Shown: positions 1 to 8,937, counted from the first letter of the stretch. The stretch: DNA of 64,000 nt from Oleomonas cavernae (GCF_003590945.1 NZ_QYUK01000008.1:62001-126000), one strand, 5' to 3'. Notes: generated by a model not told the origin, from the letters alone. Program-made: numbers and translations.

Positions 1-792
1 GGGCGCAAGATCACCGCTACCCTGGCCTCGACCGGCACCCCCGCCCTGTTCGTACACCCGGCGGAAGCCAGTCACGGCGACCTGGGCATGATCACCAAGG
101 ACGATGTCGTCCTGTGCCTGTCCAATTCGGGCGAGACCGGCGAACTGGTCGACATCATCGACTATACGCGGCGCCACGGCATCGCCCTGCTGGCCATCAC
201 CGCCGGCGCCGCCAGCACCCTGGCCGAGGCGGCCGACATCGTCCTGGTCCTGCCGGCCGCGGCCGAGGCCTGCCCGCTCGGCCTGGCGCCTACCACCTCG
301 ACCACCATGCAACTGGCCCTGGGCGATGCCATCGCGGTCGCCTTGATGGCGCGGCGCGGCTTCACCGCCGACCAGTTCAAATCCTTCCACCCGGGCGGCA
401 AGCTGGGCCGCCACCTGGTGCGCGTCAGCGACCTCATGCACACCGGCGGCGAAATCCCCCTGGCCGGCCCCGGCGAGCGCATGGACAAGGTGCTGCTGAC
501 CATCACCTCCGGCCGCTTTGGCTGCGTCGGGGTGGTCGATTCGGCCCGGCACCTGGTCGGGGTCATCACCGACGGCGACTTGCGGCGTCACATGGGGCCG
601 GACCTGCTGCGCCTGGCCGCCGGCGACGTCATGACGCGCACGCCGCGCACCATCCCGTCGCGGGCCCTGGCCTCCGAGGCGCTGCTGATCATGAACGAGC
701 TGTCGATCACCACCCTGTTCGTGATGGACGATGCCCACCGCCCGGTCGGCATCCTGCACATCCACGATCTGCTGCGCGCCGGGGTCGTGTGA
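1..792 (+). CDS. kdsD: Arabinose-5-phosphate isomerase KdsD (5' truncated by window)
   Basis: Converts ribulose-5-phosphate to arabinose-5-phosphate, the first step of Kdo synthesis for LPS, in the cytosol. The frame is open from base 1 (GRKITATLASTG), so the N-terminus lies outside the window. Visible are the sugar-isomerase (SIS) motifs SNSGETGEL and PTTSTTMQLALGDA, then FHPGGKLG, followed by two CBS domains (LMHTGGEIPL to the end). It is followed one base later by lptC in the usual alphaproteobacterial order. Family identity is clear; only the start is missing. Confidence 0.95.
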   Translation, partial: GRKITATLASTGTPALFVHPAEASHGDLGMITKDDVVLCLSNSGETGELVDIIDYTRRHGIALLAITAGAASTLAEAADIVLVLPAAAEACPLGLAPTTSTTMQLALGDAIAVALMARRGFTADQFKSFHPGGKLGRHLVRVSDLMHTGGEIPLAGPGERMDKVLLTITSGRFGCVGVVDSARHLVGVITDGDLRRHMGPDLLRLAAGDVMTRTPRTIPSRALASEALLIMNELSITTLFVMDDAHRPVGILHIHDLLRAGVV

Positions 793-793
793 C

Positions 794-1444
794 ATGGCAT
801 CGCCGCCCAAATCAAGCAGCAGCAGCGTGAGCGCCCCGCGCTCCGGCGGTCTCTACAGCCGTTTCGTCGGATTGATGAAGATCGTGCTGCCGCTGGTTGC
901 CGTCGGCCTGCTGGCCGCTGTTCTGGTCTGGCCCTCAATCGAAGGCAAGCGGGACTTTGCCCTGTCCTACAGCGACGTGGAAGTGCGGGCCGATGGCCTG
1001 GAGATGATCGCCCCGGTGCTGACCGGCGCCGACGACCAGGGCCGGCCCTATGTGATCAACGCCAAGCGCGCCACGGCCGACGGCCTGGAGCCGACCGCCG
1101 TCACGCTCTACGAGATTACCGCCGACCTGGCGCTGGAAGACGGCCGTCCGGTCAAGATCGTCGCCGCCACCGGGCTATATCGCCCGGCCGATAAAATCCT
1201 TACGCTCGACGGCGGTGTTACAGTGACTTTGGCCGACGGACACGTGGTGAAGCTGGAGACGGTCGCACTCGACCTTGCCAAAGGCACCGCTTCGAGCGAC
1301 AAGCGGGTGGAAGGGGCAGGCCCGACCGGGCGCATCGAGGCCGATCGGCTGCGGGCGAGCGACAACGGCCACCTGCTTCGCTTCGAGGGTGACGTCAAGG
1401 CGGTGATCGTGCCGTCGCAAGGGCAAACCGGGGACGGGAAATGA
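794..1444 (+). CDS. lptC: LPS export ABC transporter periplasmic protein LptC
   Basis: Inner-membrane-anchored bridge component that passes LPS from LptB2FG to LptA. The 216-residue product has one transmembrane segment (about residues 26-46, MKIVLPLVAVGLLAAVLVW) and then a periplasmic beta-jellyroll domain. The ATG at 794 sits two bases after the kdsD stop; an earlier in-frame ATG at 731 would overlap kdsD and extend past the usual N-terminus. The gene ends in an ATGA overlap with lptA, so kdsD-lptC-lptA-lptB are probably cotranscribed. Sequence conservation in LptC is low, so the call leans partly on context. Confidence 0.9.
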   Translation: MASPPKSSSSSVSAPRSGGLYSRFVGLMKIVLPLVAVGLLAAVLVWPSIEGKRDFALSYSDVEVRADGLEMIAPVLTGADDQGRPYVINAKRATADGLEPTAVTLYEITADLALEDGRPVKIVAATGLYRPADKILTLDGGVTVTLADGHVVKLETVALDLAKGTASSDKRVEGAGPTGRIEADRLRASDNGHLLRFEGDVKAVIVPSQGQTGDGK

Positions 1445-2031
1445 CGACAGCAATGAGGCCGGGCCGCGTATCAGTTCTGGGCTTTGCCGCGGCGCTTGCG
1501 TTGGGCTTGGCGGCGGCCGGAACGGCCTGGGCGCAAGGCAACGGCGGCGGCCCCACGGGCGGCCCGCCGCGCCTGAGCTTCGACTCCAAGGCGCCGATCG
1601 AGATCTCGGCGGATGCGCTCGAGGTGCAGGACCAGACCTCGCAGGCGGTGTTCACCGGCAATGTCAACGTGAAGCAGGCCGACATGCTGCTGCGGGCCGA
1701 CCGGCTCGAAGTCTTCTATGCCGGCGGCAGCGTCACCGACGTGACCGGCGGCCCCTCGGGGATCAAGAAGATCGAGGCCAAGGGCAATGTCTTCGTCACC
1801 TCGAAGGAAGACAGCGCCCAGGGCGACAGCGCGGTCTACGAGCCCGAGAAGGGCATCGTGACCATGCGCGGCAACGTCATCCTGACCCGCGGCGAGAATG
1901 TCCTCAAAGGCACCGAGCTGGTGGTCAACCTCAATACCGGCCGCAGCGTCATGACGGCGGGCGGCGACGGTGGCCGGGTCAAGGGCCTGATCGTGCCCGA
2001 ACAGCGTCCCGCCGCGCCTCCCGCACAGTGA
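1441..2031 (+). CDS. lptA: LPS transport periplasmic protein LptA
   Basis: Periplasmic OstA-like protein that forms the LPS conduit between inner and outer membranes. The 196-residue product starts with a signal peptide likely cleaved after Ala31 (TAWA/Q). The OstA repeats follow: PIEISADALEVQDQ, AVFTGNVNVKQADM, LRADRLEVFY, and later TMRGNVILTRGENVLKGTEL. The start overlaps the lptC stop (ATGA) and the end overlaps the GTG of lptB (GTGA), typical of translational coupling. Confidence 0.95.
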   Translation: MTTAMRPGRVSVLGFAAALALGLAAAGTAWAQGNGGGPTGGPPRLSFDSKAPIEISADALEVQDQTSQAVFTGNVNVKQADMLLRADRLEVFYAGGSVTDVTGGPSGIKKIEAKGNVFVTSKEDSAQGDSAVYEPEKGIVTMRGNVILTRGENVLKGTELVVNLNTGRSVMTAGGDGGRVKGLIVPEQRPAAPPAQ

Positions 2032-2840
2032 ACGCCTTGACCGCCATAGCCTCCCTCGCCGAGCCCCACCCGGCCGAGTCGACGGCCGAGGACGACAGCC
2101 CTTCGCCCGCCCCGGCCCTGGCGGGGCTGGTCGCGCGGTCGATCGGCAAGATCTATAACAAGCGCCCGGTCGTCCGCGGCGTCAGCCTGCAATTGCAGCG
2201 GGGCGAAGTTGTCGGTCTGCTAGGCCCCAACGGCGCCGGCAAGACCACCTGCTTCTACATGATCTCCGGCCTGGTCGCGCCCGATTACGGCACCATCCTG
2301 CTCGACGGGCGCGATGTCACCGCGCTGCCGATGTATCGCCGGGCACGCTTGGGGATCGGCTACCTGCCGCAGGAAGCCTCGATCTTCCGCGGCCTGACGG
2401 TCGAGGACAATATCCGCGCCGTGCTCGAGATCGTCGAGGCCGAGCGTGACCGCCGCGATGCCATCCTCGACGACCTGCTGGCCGAATTCTCGATCGCCCA
2501 TCTGCGCAATACCTCGTCGGTCGCCCTGTCGGGCGGCGAACGGCGGCGCGTGGAAATCGCCCGGGCGCTGGCCACCGGCCCCAGCTTCATCCTGCTGGAC
2601 GAGCCGCTGGCCGGCATCGACCCCATCGCCGTCGACGACATCCGCCATCTCATCGGGCACCTGAAGGATCGCGGCATCGGCGTGCTGATCACCGATCACA
2701 ATGTCCGCGAAACGCTGGACATGATCGACCGGGCCTACATCATCCACGAGGGCCAGGTGCTGATGGAAGGCTCGCCCGACGAGGTCGTCGCTCACGAAGG
2801 TGTTCGCCGTGTGTATCTCGGCGATCGCTTCAGTCTCTGA
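2028..2840 (+). CDS. lptB: LPS export ABC transporter ATP-binding protein LptB
   Basis: Cytoplasmic ATPase that drives LPS extraction by LptFG. The GTG start overlaps the lptA stop. The 270-residue product is longer than E. coli LptB because of a Pro/Ala-rich N-terminal extension of about 30 residues. Walker A is GPNGAGKTT (about 66-74), the Q-loop region is YLPQEASIF, the signature is LSGGERRR, Walker B is FILLDEP, and the switch His is in TDHN. YLPQEASIF and the LAGIDP loop are characteristic of LptB rather than other ABC ATPases. lptF and lptG are not nearby, as is usual. Confidence 0.96.
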   Translation: MNALTAIASLAEPHPAESTAEDDSPSPAPALAGLVARSIGKIYNKRPVVRGVSLQLQRGEVVGLLGPNGAGKTTCFYMISGLVAPDYGTILLDGRDVTALPMYRRARLGIGYLPQEASIFRGLTVEDNIRAVLEIVEAERDRRDAILDDLLAEFSIAHLRNTSSVALSGGERRRVEIARALATGPSFILLDEPLAGIDPIAVDDIRHLIGHLKDRGIGVLITDHNVRETLDMIDRAYIIHEGQVLMEGSPDEVVAHEGVRRVYLGDRFSL

Positions 2841-2852
2841 CGGATAGGACCG

Positions 2853-4421
2853 ATGGCGATCACGCAACGGCTGGAGCTGAGACAAGGCCAGTCGCTGGTG
2901 ATGACGCCGCAATTGCAGCAGGCGATCAAGCTGCTGCAATTGAGCCAGATCGAACTGGCCTCGTATATCGAGCAGGAGTTGGAACGCAACCCGCTCCTGT
3001 CGCGTGACGAGGGGGCCGGCGATACCGCCCCCGTCGAGGGCGAGTGGAACGAGGGCAGCGACAATGCCGATCCCGCCGCCGGCCGCATCGAGGCGGGTCC
3101 CGTCGGGCTGGACCGCGATATCCAGGACCAGAGCGGCCTGGGCGAACGCGCCGCGAGCCTCGAGGAGGCCTATGACAACGTCTTCGGCGACGATGCCACG
3201 ATCGACAAGGCGGCGCACGAGTCGGCCGGTCCCGACGACCTGACGGCGACGAACTGGAGCGCGCTCGGCCCCGGCGGGCGCAGCGACTTCGACGATGGCG
3301 AGACCTCCGGCGATGCACGGCTGGCCTCGGTCACCTCGCTGCGCGACCACCTGATGGGGCAGATGGCCGAACTGGTGCTGGCCCCGGCCGAGCAACTGAT
3401 TGCGGTCAGCCTGGTCGACAGCCTGGACGAGTCGGGTTACCTGACCGAGAGCGTCGAGGATATCGCCCAGCGCCTGGGGACCGAGGAATCCGAGCTCGAA
3501 GCCCTGCTGCAGTATCTGCAGTCGATGCTGGACCCGCCCGGCGTCTTTGCCCGCTCCCTGCAGGAATGCCTGACCATCCAGTGCCGCGAGGCCGATCGCC
3601 TGGATCCGTCGATGGCGGCGGTGCTGGGGCGCCTCGACCTGGTGGCCCGGCGGGATCTCGGCGCGCTCGCCCGCATCGCCAATGTGGACGAGGAGGAAAT
3701 CCTCGAGATCATCAAGGAAATCCGCACCTTAAACCCCAAGCCCGGCCTGGCCTTCGACACCGCGCCGATCCAGACCGTGGTGCCCGACGTCTATATCAGG
3801 CAGGGCCAGGGCGGCGACTGGCTGATCGAACTCAACGCCGACACCATGCCCCGGGTGCTGATCGATCGGCGCTATGCCGCACGGCTGGGCGCCGGCGGCG
3901 CCGACAAGTCGGACAAGGCCTATCTGTCCGATTGCCTGGCCTCGGCGAACTGGCTGGTGAAGGCCCTGGACCAGCGCGCACGGACAATCCTGAAGGTAGC
4001 CACGTCGCTGGCGCGCCAGCAGGACGGCTTTCTGCGCCACGGCATCAGCCATCTGCGGCCCATGAACCTGAAGGCGATCGCCGAAGAGATCGCCATGCAC
4101 GAATCGACGGTCAGCCGCGTCACCGCCAACAAGTGGATCTGGACGCCGCGCGGCCTGTTCGAGATGAAATTCTTCTTCACCGCGGCGATCGGCTCGACCG
4201 ATGGCTCGGACGCCCATTCCGCCGAAGCCGTGCGCCACCGCATCCGCCAATTGATCGACGGCGAGGCGCCCAAGGCGATCCTGTCGGACGACAAGCTGGT
4301 CGAGTTGCTGAAGCGTGAAGGCATCGATATCGCCCGCCGCACCGTGGCCAAATACCGCGAAGCCATGGGCATCGGCTCGTCGACCGATCGGCGGCGCCAG
4401 AAGGCCCTGGGCAAGCGCTGA
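2853..4421 (+). CDS. rpoN: RNA polymerase sigma-54 factor RpoN
   Basis: Recognises -24/-12 promoters and needs enhancer-binding ATPases. The 522-residue product has Region I (LRQGQSLVMTPQLQQAIKLL), an acidic Region II, the core-binding domain, the HTH (HESTVSRVTANKW), and the invariant RpoN box ARRTVAKYRE at about 494-503. ATG follows GGATAGG by four bases. It lies 12 bases after lptB, the common alphaproteobacterial linkage. A likely target in this window is the Nit1C promoter at 41885-41900. Confidence 0.97.
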   Translation: MAITQRLELRQGQSLVMTPQLQQAIKLLQLSQIELASYIEQELERNPLLSRDEGAGDTAPVEGEWNEGSDNADPAAGRIEAGPVGLDRDIQDQSGLGERAASLEEAYDNVFGDDATIDKAAHESAGPDDLTATNWSALGPGGRSDFDDGETSGDARLASVTSLRDHLMGQMAELVLAPAEQLIAVSLVDSLDESGYLTESVEDIAQRLGTEESELEALLQYLQSMLDPPGVFARSLQECLTIQCREADRLDPSMAAVLGRLDLVARRDLGALARIANVDEEEILEIIKEIRTLNPKPGLAFDTAPIQTVVPDVYIRQGQGGDWLIELNADTMPRVLIDRRYAARLGAGGADKSDKAYLSDCLASANWLVKALDQRARTILKVATSLARQQDGFLRHGISHLRPMNLKAIAEEIAMHESTVSRVTANKWIWTPRGLFEMKFFFTAAIGSTDGSDAHSAEAVRHRIRQLIDGEAPKAILSDDKLVELLKREGIDIARRTVAKYREAMGIGSSTDRRRQKALGKR

Positions 4422-4592
4422 TCGCCGGAAAAGCGCGACCGGCACCGGTCCCCTCTGGAATCCCCGGCCGTTAGCTCGTAGATATGAAGGGACGGGCAAA
4501 CTGTCCGGACGACCAAGGGATCAGAAGCGCCCGCCGGGGCGTGGTCGCAACCGGGCCGATACCCGTCCAAGCGCCCCTTTCCTCAAGCGCAG

Positions 4593-5201
4593 ATGGCACA
4601 CATGAAGCTGATCATTTCCGGAAAACACATCGATGTCGGCGACGCCCTTCGCAGCCACGTGACCGAGCGGTTGGGGCTGGTCGTCGGCAAGTATTATGAC
4701 CGGCCGATCGACGCGACCGTGACGTTTTCCCGCCAGGCTCACCTCTTCCGCACCGATTGCACGGTGCATTTCGGGGCGGGCCTGCTGGTCAATGCCCACA
4801 GCGACGGCACCGAAATCTACGCGAGCTTCGATGGCGCCGCTGAGCGCATCGAAAAACGCCTGCGGCGCTACAAGCGCCGGCTGAAGGATCACCACAACGG
4901 CGCCAAGCGCGCGGTCGAGCCGGCCTTCAACTACACGCTGGCGCCGCACGATGACGACGAGGCCGAGGAGCCGCACGTGGACGGCGCCAACGGCACCCCG
5001 CTGGTGATCGCCGAAAGCGATTCCCAGATCGAGACCCTGACCGTGTCGGAGGCGGTGATGCGCCTGGACCTGGGCGAGCATCCGGCGATGATGTTCCGAA
5101 ATAGCGCCAACGGCGGCCTGAACGTGGTATATCGCCGCCCGGACGGCAACATCGGCTGGATCGAGCCCAATCAGCGGGCCGTCAATGGCGCTCGGGCGTG
5201 A
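4593..5201 (+). CDS. hpf: Long-form ribosome hibernation promoting factor
   Basis: Binds 30S subunits and promotes inactive ribosome dimers in stationary phase. The 202-residue length fits the long form. The N-terminal S30AE domain (about 4-105, KLIISGKHIDVGDALRSHV) and the C-terminal dimerisation domain (about 145-198, ending VYRRPDGNIGWIEP) are joined by a linker. ATG 4593 and ATG 4602 (MKLIIS) are both possible starts; neither has a strong Shine-Dalgarno. It sits between rpoN and ptsN as in many alphaproteobacteria. Confidence 0.92.
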   Translation: MAHMKLIISGKHIDVGDALRSHVTERLGLVVGKYYDRPIDATVTFSRQAHLFRTDCTVHFGAGLLVNAHSDGTEIYASFDGAAERIEKRLRRYKRRLKDHHNGAKRAVEPAFNYTLAPHDDDEAEEPHVDGANGTPLVIAESDSQIETLTVSEAVMRLDLGEHPAMMFRNSANGGLNVVYRRPDGNIGWIEPNQRAVNGARA

Positions 5202-5211
5202 GGCTTATCCC

Positions 5212-5675
5212 TTGGATTTGAGTTCGATCATCGGCCCAGAGGGCGTCATTGCCGGCCTCAAGACGGCCACCAAGAAGCAGGCGCTTCAGGAATTGGCCGC
5301 CCGTGCCGCCGAAATCACCGGCGTGCACGAGCGGACCATTTTCGACATCCTGCTGGAGCGCGAGCGCCTGGGGACGACCGGGGTCGGCCAGGGCATCGCT
5401 ATCCCCCATGGCAAGCTGGCCGAGATCGATCGCCTGTTCGGCCTGTTTGCCCGCCTGGACCAGCCGATCGATTTCGAATCGATCGACGAACAGCCGGTCG
5501 ACCTGATTTTCCTGCTGCTGGCCCCCAGGGCGCCGGTGCCGATCACCTCAAGGCCCTGGCCAAGGTCTCGCGCCTGCTGCGCGACCGCGACACCTGCGAA
5601 AAACTGCGCCACGGCGACTCGGTCGAAGCGATCTACTCGCTGCTCACCGAACCCAGCCAGCCGCACGCAGCTTAA
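5212..5675 (+). pseudogene. ptsN: PTS IIA-like nitrogen regulatory protein PtsN, frameshifted
   Basis: EIIA-Ntr of the nitrogen PTS, a phosphorylated regulator of K+, carbon and nitrogen responses. The N-terminal frame is canonical, with the active-site His motif GQGIAIPHGK, but coding switches frame at the C5 run 5522-5526 inside LLLAP. Adding one C restores QGAGADHLKALAKVSRLLRD and a stop at 5675, giving 154 residues from the TTG at 5212, the usual PtsN length. That TTG follows GTGAGG by a normal distance; ATG 5185 would overlap hpf. As written, the product would lose its C-terminal third and run to 5754. Sequencing error is plausible. Confidence 0.85.
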
Positions 5676-5701
5676 AACACCGAGGGTCCCTCCTCACCCA
5701 A

Positions 5702-5725
5702 CCCTCTCCTCCCAGGAGGAGAGGG
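5702..5725. repeat. GC-rich hairpin, dispersed repeat family A
   Basis: Perfect 11-bp inverted repeat CCCTCTCCTCC / GGAGGAGAGGG with a two-base loop, between the convergent ptsN and DUF1150 genes. A second small hairpin (GGCACCGTGCC) follows. Similar CCCTCTCC/GGAGAGGG elements lie at 24409-24553 and 58687-58793. It may also terminate transcription from either side, but there is no clear T-run. Confidence 0.7.
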
Positions 5726-5824
5726 CTCGGCACCGTGCCCTTAAGGGCCATTGAGGCCCCGCGAAGCTTCAGCGAAGCGAGCCAAGGCGGCGAAGGCCGC
5801 CGCCCGGCGTTTGAGGGCCAACCA

Positions 5825-6049
5825 TCAATGCACGCTGAGCGGCTGCATCTCGTATTGGACGGCGGCGGCGAAGGCCAGTTCGCGGTTGGCGACCAGGGCC
5901 AGGGGCGAGCCGTCGGCGCCGTGGACCGCGACGACCTGCTTGCCGTCGACCTCGACCGGCTTGATGTAGACCAGGGCGCCACCGCCCAGCGCTGCCAGCG
6001 CTTCGGGCGTGATGTGCCGGATATTGGCGTCGTTGTTCTCGATGTTCAC
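5825..6049 (-). CDS. DUF1150 family protein
   Basis: A 74-residue acidic protein of the alphaproteobacterial DUF1150 family, usually encoded directly after an Hsp20 gene as here. The GTG start at 6049 has a strong Shine-Dalgarno, GGAGGTG, five bases upstream, which decides it over longer in-frame starts. Visible are the family-like stretches ITPEALAALGGG, VYIKPVEVDGK and LALVANRELAF. Function is unknown; the linkage suggests a role alongside the small heat-shock protein. Confidence 0.8.
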   Translation of the reverse strand: MNIENNDANIRHITPEALAALGGGALVYIKPVEVDGKQVVAVHGADGSPLALVANRELAFAAAVQYEMQPLSVH

Positions 6050-6090
6050 TTTACACCTCCAGTACGGCGACCGGATAGTCCGACGCACGC

Positions 6091-6555
6091 TCAACGGGCC
6101 TGCTCGGCCCCGTTACGCGGCTCGATGACGCCGTCTTCCAGGGAGGCGTCCGAGTCGATCGGGATGGTGCGCACCACGCTGGCCGGCACGGGCCGGCGCA
6201 GATCGATGTGCAGGAGCCCGTTGTCGAGCCCTGCCCGCACGATCTCGATTCCTTCCGCCAGCACGAAGCTCTTCTGGAACTGCCGTGCGGCGATACCCCG
6301 ATGCAGATAGGTCCGCTTGTTGTCTTCGGCCTGACGGCCCCGGACGATGAGTTGATTCTCTTCGACCGTGACGCTCAGGTCTTCGCGGGCAAAACCGGCC
6401 ACCGCCAGCGTGATGCGCAGCGCATTGGCACCCGTCTGCTCGATATTGTAGGGCGGATAGCCATCCGTGGCCGATTTGGCCACGCGGTCGAGCACCCGCT
6501 CCATGTGATCGAAGCCCAGCAACAAGGGGCTGTTGAATACCGACATCCGCGTCAT
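6091..6555 (-). CDS. Hsp20 family small heat-shock protein (IbpA-like)
   Basis: ATP-independent holdase that binds unfolding proteins. The 154-residue product contains an alpha-crystallin domain (about 38-130) with PPYNIE, ITLAVAGFAREDLSV and IVRGRQ at the start and the C-terminal GLLHIDLRRPVP. The start opens class-A IbpA-like with MSVFNSPLLLGFDHMERVLDR after a short MTR; ATG 6546 is an alternative. DUF1150 follows 41 bases downstream, so both are probably one heat-induced unit. I could not find a convincing heat-shock promoter or thermometer by eye. Confidence 0.93.
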   Translation of the reverse strand: MTRMSVFNSPLLLGFDHMERVLDRVAKSATDGYPPYNIEQTGANALRITLAVAGFAREDLSVTVEENQLIVRGRQAEDNKRTYLHRGIAARQFQKSFVLAEGIEIVRAGLDNGLLHIDLRRPVPASVVRTIPIDSDASLEDGVIEPRNGAEQAR

Positions 6556-6716
6556 CGCCTTGCAACTCCTCGAACCGAGCGAGCCGCCCTTGACCTGAAA
6601 TTATCGGACCTGACGGTCCCGGAAGCGACGTGGCCCTGACGGCACCACACGCCTAGAGATCATCTGGCGATGGCTGACGGAAAATCAAGGGCGCTACCGC
6701 CGCAGGGCGGCCCCGC

Positions 6717-7226
6717 CTAGCCGGGATGGCCGTCGCGAATCGGCGGCTGGAACGACAGGCCCAGGTCCCAGGGAAAATAGATCCAGGTGTCCTGGCTCAC
6801 CTCGGTGACGAAGGTGTCCACCAGCGGCCGGCCCATGGGCTTGGCATAGACGGTGGCGAAATGGGCCTTGGGCAGCATGTCGCGCACGAGGCGGGCGGTC
6901 TTGCCGGTGTCGACCAGGTCGTCGATCAGCAGGATGCGGGTGCCGCCGTCGGCCGTCAGGGCCGCCACCTCGGGCCCGACGCCCTTGAGGATCTGGGCGG
7001 CGCCCTGTTCCTTGTAGTCGTGGTAGGAGGCGATGCAGACCGTGTCGATCAGCCGGATGCCCAGTTCGCGGGCGATGATCAGCGCCGGCACCAGGCCGCC
7101 CCGGGTGATGCAGACGATGGCCTCGAAGCCGCGGTCGCCGGACAGGCGCCAGGACAGGGCACGGGCATCCCGGTGAAACTGCTCCCAGGAAACGGGAAAG
7201 GCTTTCTGGCTGCTGGGCTCGGACAT
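6717..7226 (-). CDS. gpt: Xanthine(-guanine) phosphoribosyltransferase
   Basis: Purine salvage enzyme that transfers PRPP ribose-phosphate to xanthine or guanine. The 169-residue product opens with [14 protein letters not shown]. It carries [20 protein letters not shown], the DTVCIASY stretch, the PRPP loop [14 protein letters not shown], and a C-terminal DTWIYFPWD matching E. coli Gpt. ATG 7226 is preceded by AGGA at a normal spacing. It stands alone between hsp20 and a tetR gene on the same strand. Confidence 0.92.
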   Translation of the reverse strand: MSEPSSQKAFPVSWEQFHRDARALSWRLSGDRGFEAIVCITRGGLVPALIIARELGIRLIDTVCIASYHDYKEQGAAQILKGVGPEVAALTADGGTRILLIDDLVDTGKTARLVRDMLPKAHFATVYAKPMGRPLVDTFVTEVSQDTWIYFPWDLGLSFQPPIRDGHPG

Positions 7227-7291
7227 GCGGCGGGAAATCCTGCTGGGCTGATTCGATTCCGGTACCCGCGCCGAGGCGGGCGTCGGACAGA

Positions 7292-7885
7292 TTATCGATC
7301 TGCCTGCGCGCCGCCCACGCCTGAATCGGCGGCCGTGCGGGCGGGCAGCAGCCCTGCGACCGCAGCCCGCGCGGCTTGCAGAACCTCGGTGCGCCCCTCG
7401 GCGCTTGCCATGGCCCGGGCGATGAGAATGGCACCCGCCGCCTGGGTGATGAGCGCCCAGGCCGAAGCAGCGTTCCCGGTGACGGCCATCAGGTTCTCCT
7501 GGATGCGGCGGATCGTGCGTTCGAAGGTCTCGCGGGTTTCCCGGCTCGCCCGGCCCACTTCTGCCGCCAGGGTGGGCATCGGGCACCCCAACTCGGGATG
7601 GTCGACATGGAAGTCGCTGAGGTAACCGCTGGCGAAGGCCCGGATCCTGTCCACGTCGGGTGTTTCCACGGCCGGCAGCAGCTTGAGGAGTTCATGCTCG
7701 ACGATCGCCTGCAGCAGTTCCGTCTTGGACGTGAACTGCGAATAGAAGGCGCCGGTGGTGACGCCTGCCGCCGACACCAGCGCACTCAACCCCGTCGCGC
7801 CGAAGCCCTCCTTCTTGGCCAGCGCCCCCGCCTTTTCCAGGAGGCGCGCCCGGCTGGTGGGTTTGTGGTGGGGTCCATAACGCAT
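7292..7885 (-). CDS. TetR/AcrR family transcriptional regulator (locus 1)
   Basis: Predicted repressor of the divergent genes at 8008-9836. The 197-residue product has an N-terminal TetR HTH (about 10-55: [22 protein letters not shown]) and a ligand domain of the TetR_C type with [13 protein letters not shown]. Between its start and the divergent gene lie two tandem TTTGTC-N4-GACAAA palindromes (7902-7933), placed for autoregulation. A TetR gene at 25957 sits in the same position in a paralogous locus, although the two TetR proteins are clearly different in sequence. Confidence 0.9.
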   Translation of the reverse strand: MRYGPHHKPTSRARLLEKAGALAKKEGFGATGLSALVSAAGVTTGAFYSQFTSKTELLQAIVEHELLKLLPAVETPDVDRIRAFASGYLSDFHVDHPELGCPMPTLAAEVGRASRETRETFERTIRRIQENLMAVTGNAASAWALITQAAGAILIARAMASAEGRTEVLQAARAAVAGLLPARTAADSGVGGAQADR

Positions 7886-7901
7886 AGGCGGACATTCCTT
7901 T

Positions 7902-7933
7902 TTTGTCGGTCGACAAATTTGTCAGTTGACAAA
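7902..7933. promoter_or_regulatory. Tandem palindromic operator of locus 1
   Basis: Two abutting 16-bp palindromes, TTTGTCGGTCGACAAA and TTTGTCAGTTGACAAA, lie 17-48 bases upstream of the tetR start. They are the obvious TetR binding candidates. The second contains TGTCA-GT-TGACA, nearly the same as TGTCA-CT-TGACA in front of the second tetR (26612-26623). Binding is inferred from position and symmetry. Confidence 0.75.
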
Positions 7934-7939
7934 GCATAG

Positions 7940-7964
7940 TATAACGATCGGTATTATAACGATC
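7940..7964. repeat. Direct repeat TATAACGATC x2 in divergent promoter region
   Basis: TATAACGATC occurs at 7940-7949 and 7955-7964 with a 15-base period, next to the TetR palindromes and about 45 bases before the 8008 start. It may be a second regulator site or part of the promoter. It is AT-rich compared with its surroundings. No function can be assigned. Confidence 0.5.
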
Positions 7965-8007
7965 ATTATCCTATGCGTTCAACACTGATAATCTTGGGAG
8001 GCATGAC

Positions 8008-8937
8008 ATGGCGACAGCGGTTCAGGCATCGACCGCGACTTGGGAGATCCGCGCCCGGCGGGTGGCCTTCGATTGGACAAATCCGCCGCTGCGCTGGCTG
8101 CCGGAGGATCCCTTCGGCGCCCATTGGGTCAACCAGTTCAGTTTCACCCTGGTGAAGGGCGAGGGGTTCTTCTGCCGGACCTTCACCCAGGCCCTGCCGC
8201 GGATCGGGGATGCGAAATTGCGCCAGGACGTGGAGACCTTCATCCGGCAGGAGGCGATTCATGCCGGCGCCCACAAGGTGTCGATCGAGGAATATCTCTC
8301 CCGCTATGGCACCGACATCGCGGACAACTACCGCCGGTCCGCCCGCCTGTTCGAGCGGACCCTGGCCGAAAAGCCCCTGGGCATCCGGCTGCCGGCCTTC
8401 ATGCAGCGGCGGTGGCTGCTCGTCCGCGTCGGCCTGGTGGCGGCAGCCGAGCATTTCACCTGCGCCCTGGGCCAGTTCGCACTGAAGCAGGCCAATTGGA
8501 AGGCCGGGGGCGACCCGGTCGTCACCGACCTGTTTACCTGGCACTGCGCCGAAGAGGTCGAGCACCGGACCGTCGCCTATGATCTGTATCGCCACCTGGG
8601 CGGCGGCTATCTTCTGCGGGCCGCCCTGATGGCGATCACCGGCCCGGTCCTCGTCTATCTGATGGCGGCGGGGACGGCGCGTTTCGCCCGCACCGACGAG
8701 GGCTTGCCCCGGTCGCAGAAAAGCCTGTTCCGCCGGGGCTTCTGGCAAGCTTGGCGGCGCTCGGCGCGGCTGGACAACATCCCGTCCGTGGGATGGTTCG
8801 CGACCACGGCGCTGCGCTTCTTCAAGCCGGGCTACCACCCGCTGCACGAAGGATCGACGGAACTGGCCCTGGCCTACATCAACCAGTCACCCGGTGTCGC
8901 CGCCTATGAGGCAGCGACGGCGAGGCGCGCATCATGA
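8008..8937 (+). CDS. PF10118 'metal-dependent hydrolase' family protein, diiron-like (locus 1)
   Basis: A 309-residue protein of the family annotated as predicted metal-dependent hydrolase. Its residues instead suggest a ferritin-like diiron site: Glu52, E82xxH85 (QEAIHAGAH), Glu148 (AAEHFTC) and E183xxH186 (AEEVEHRTVA), spaced as in a four-helix bundle. A hydrophobic stretch near 205-230 may be membrane-associated. It is divergent from a TetR gene and ends in an ATGA overlap with an alpha/beta hydrolase, so the two are one transcript. A paralogue with the same ligands is at 28922-29806. Family membership is firm; the enzymatic role (perhaps oxygenation of a lipid or hydrophobic compound) is inference. 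Confidence 0.85.
   Translation: MATAVQASTATWEIRARRVAFDWTNPPLRWLPEDPFGAHWVNQFSFTLVKGEGFFCRTFTQALPRIGDAKLRQDVETFIRQEAIHAGAHKVSIEEYLSRYGTDIADNYRRSARLFERTLAEKPLGIRLPAFMQRRWLLVRVGLVAAAEHFTCALGQFALKQANWKAGGDPVVTDLFTWHCAEEVEHRTVAYDLYRHLGGGYLLRAALMAITGPVLVYLMAAGTARFARTDEGLPRSQKSLFRRGFWQAWRRSARLDNIPSVGWFATTALRFFKPGYHPLHEGSTELALAYINQSPGVAAYEAATARRAS

Noticed and set aside
6556-6716. Possible sigma-32 promoter or ROSE thermometer before hsp20
   Set aside because: CCTTGATT-like bases exist but no good -10 partner, and the leader hairpin is not convincing by eye.
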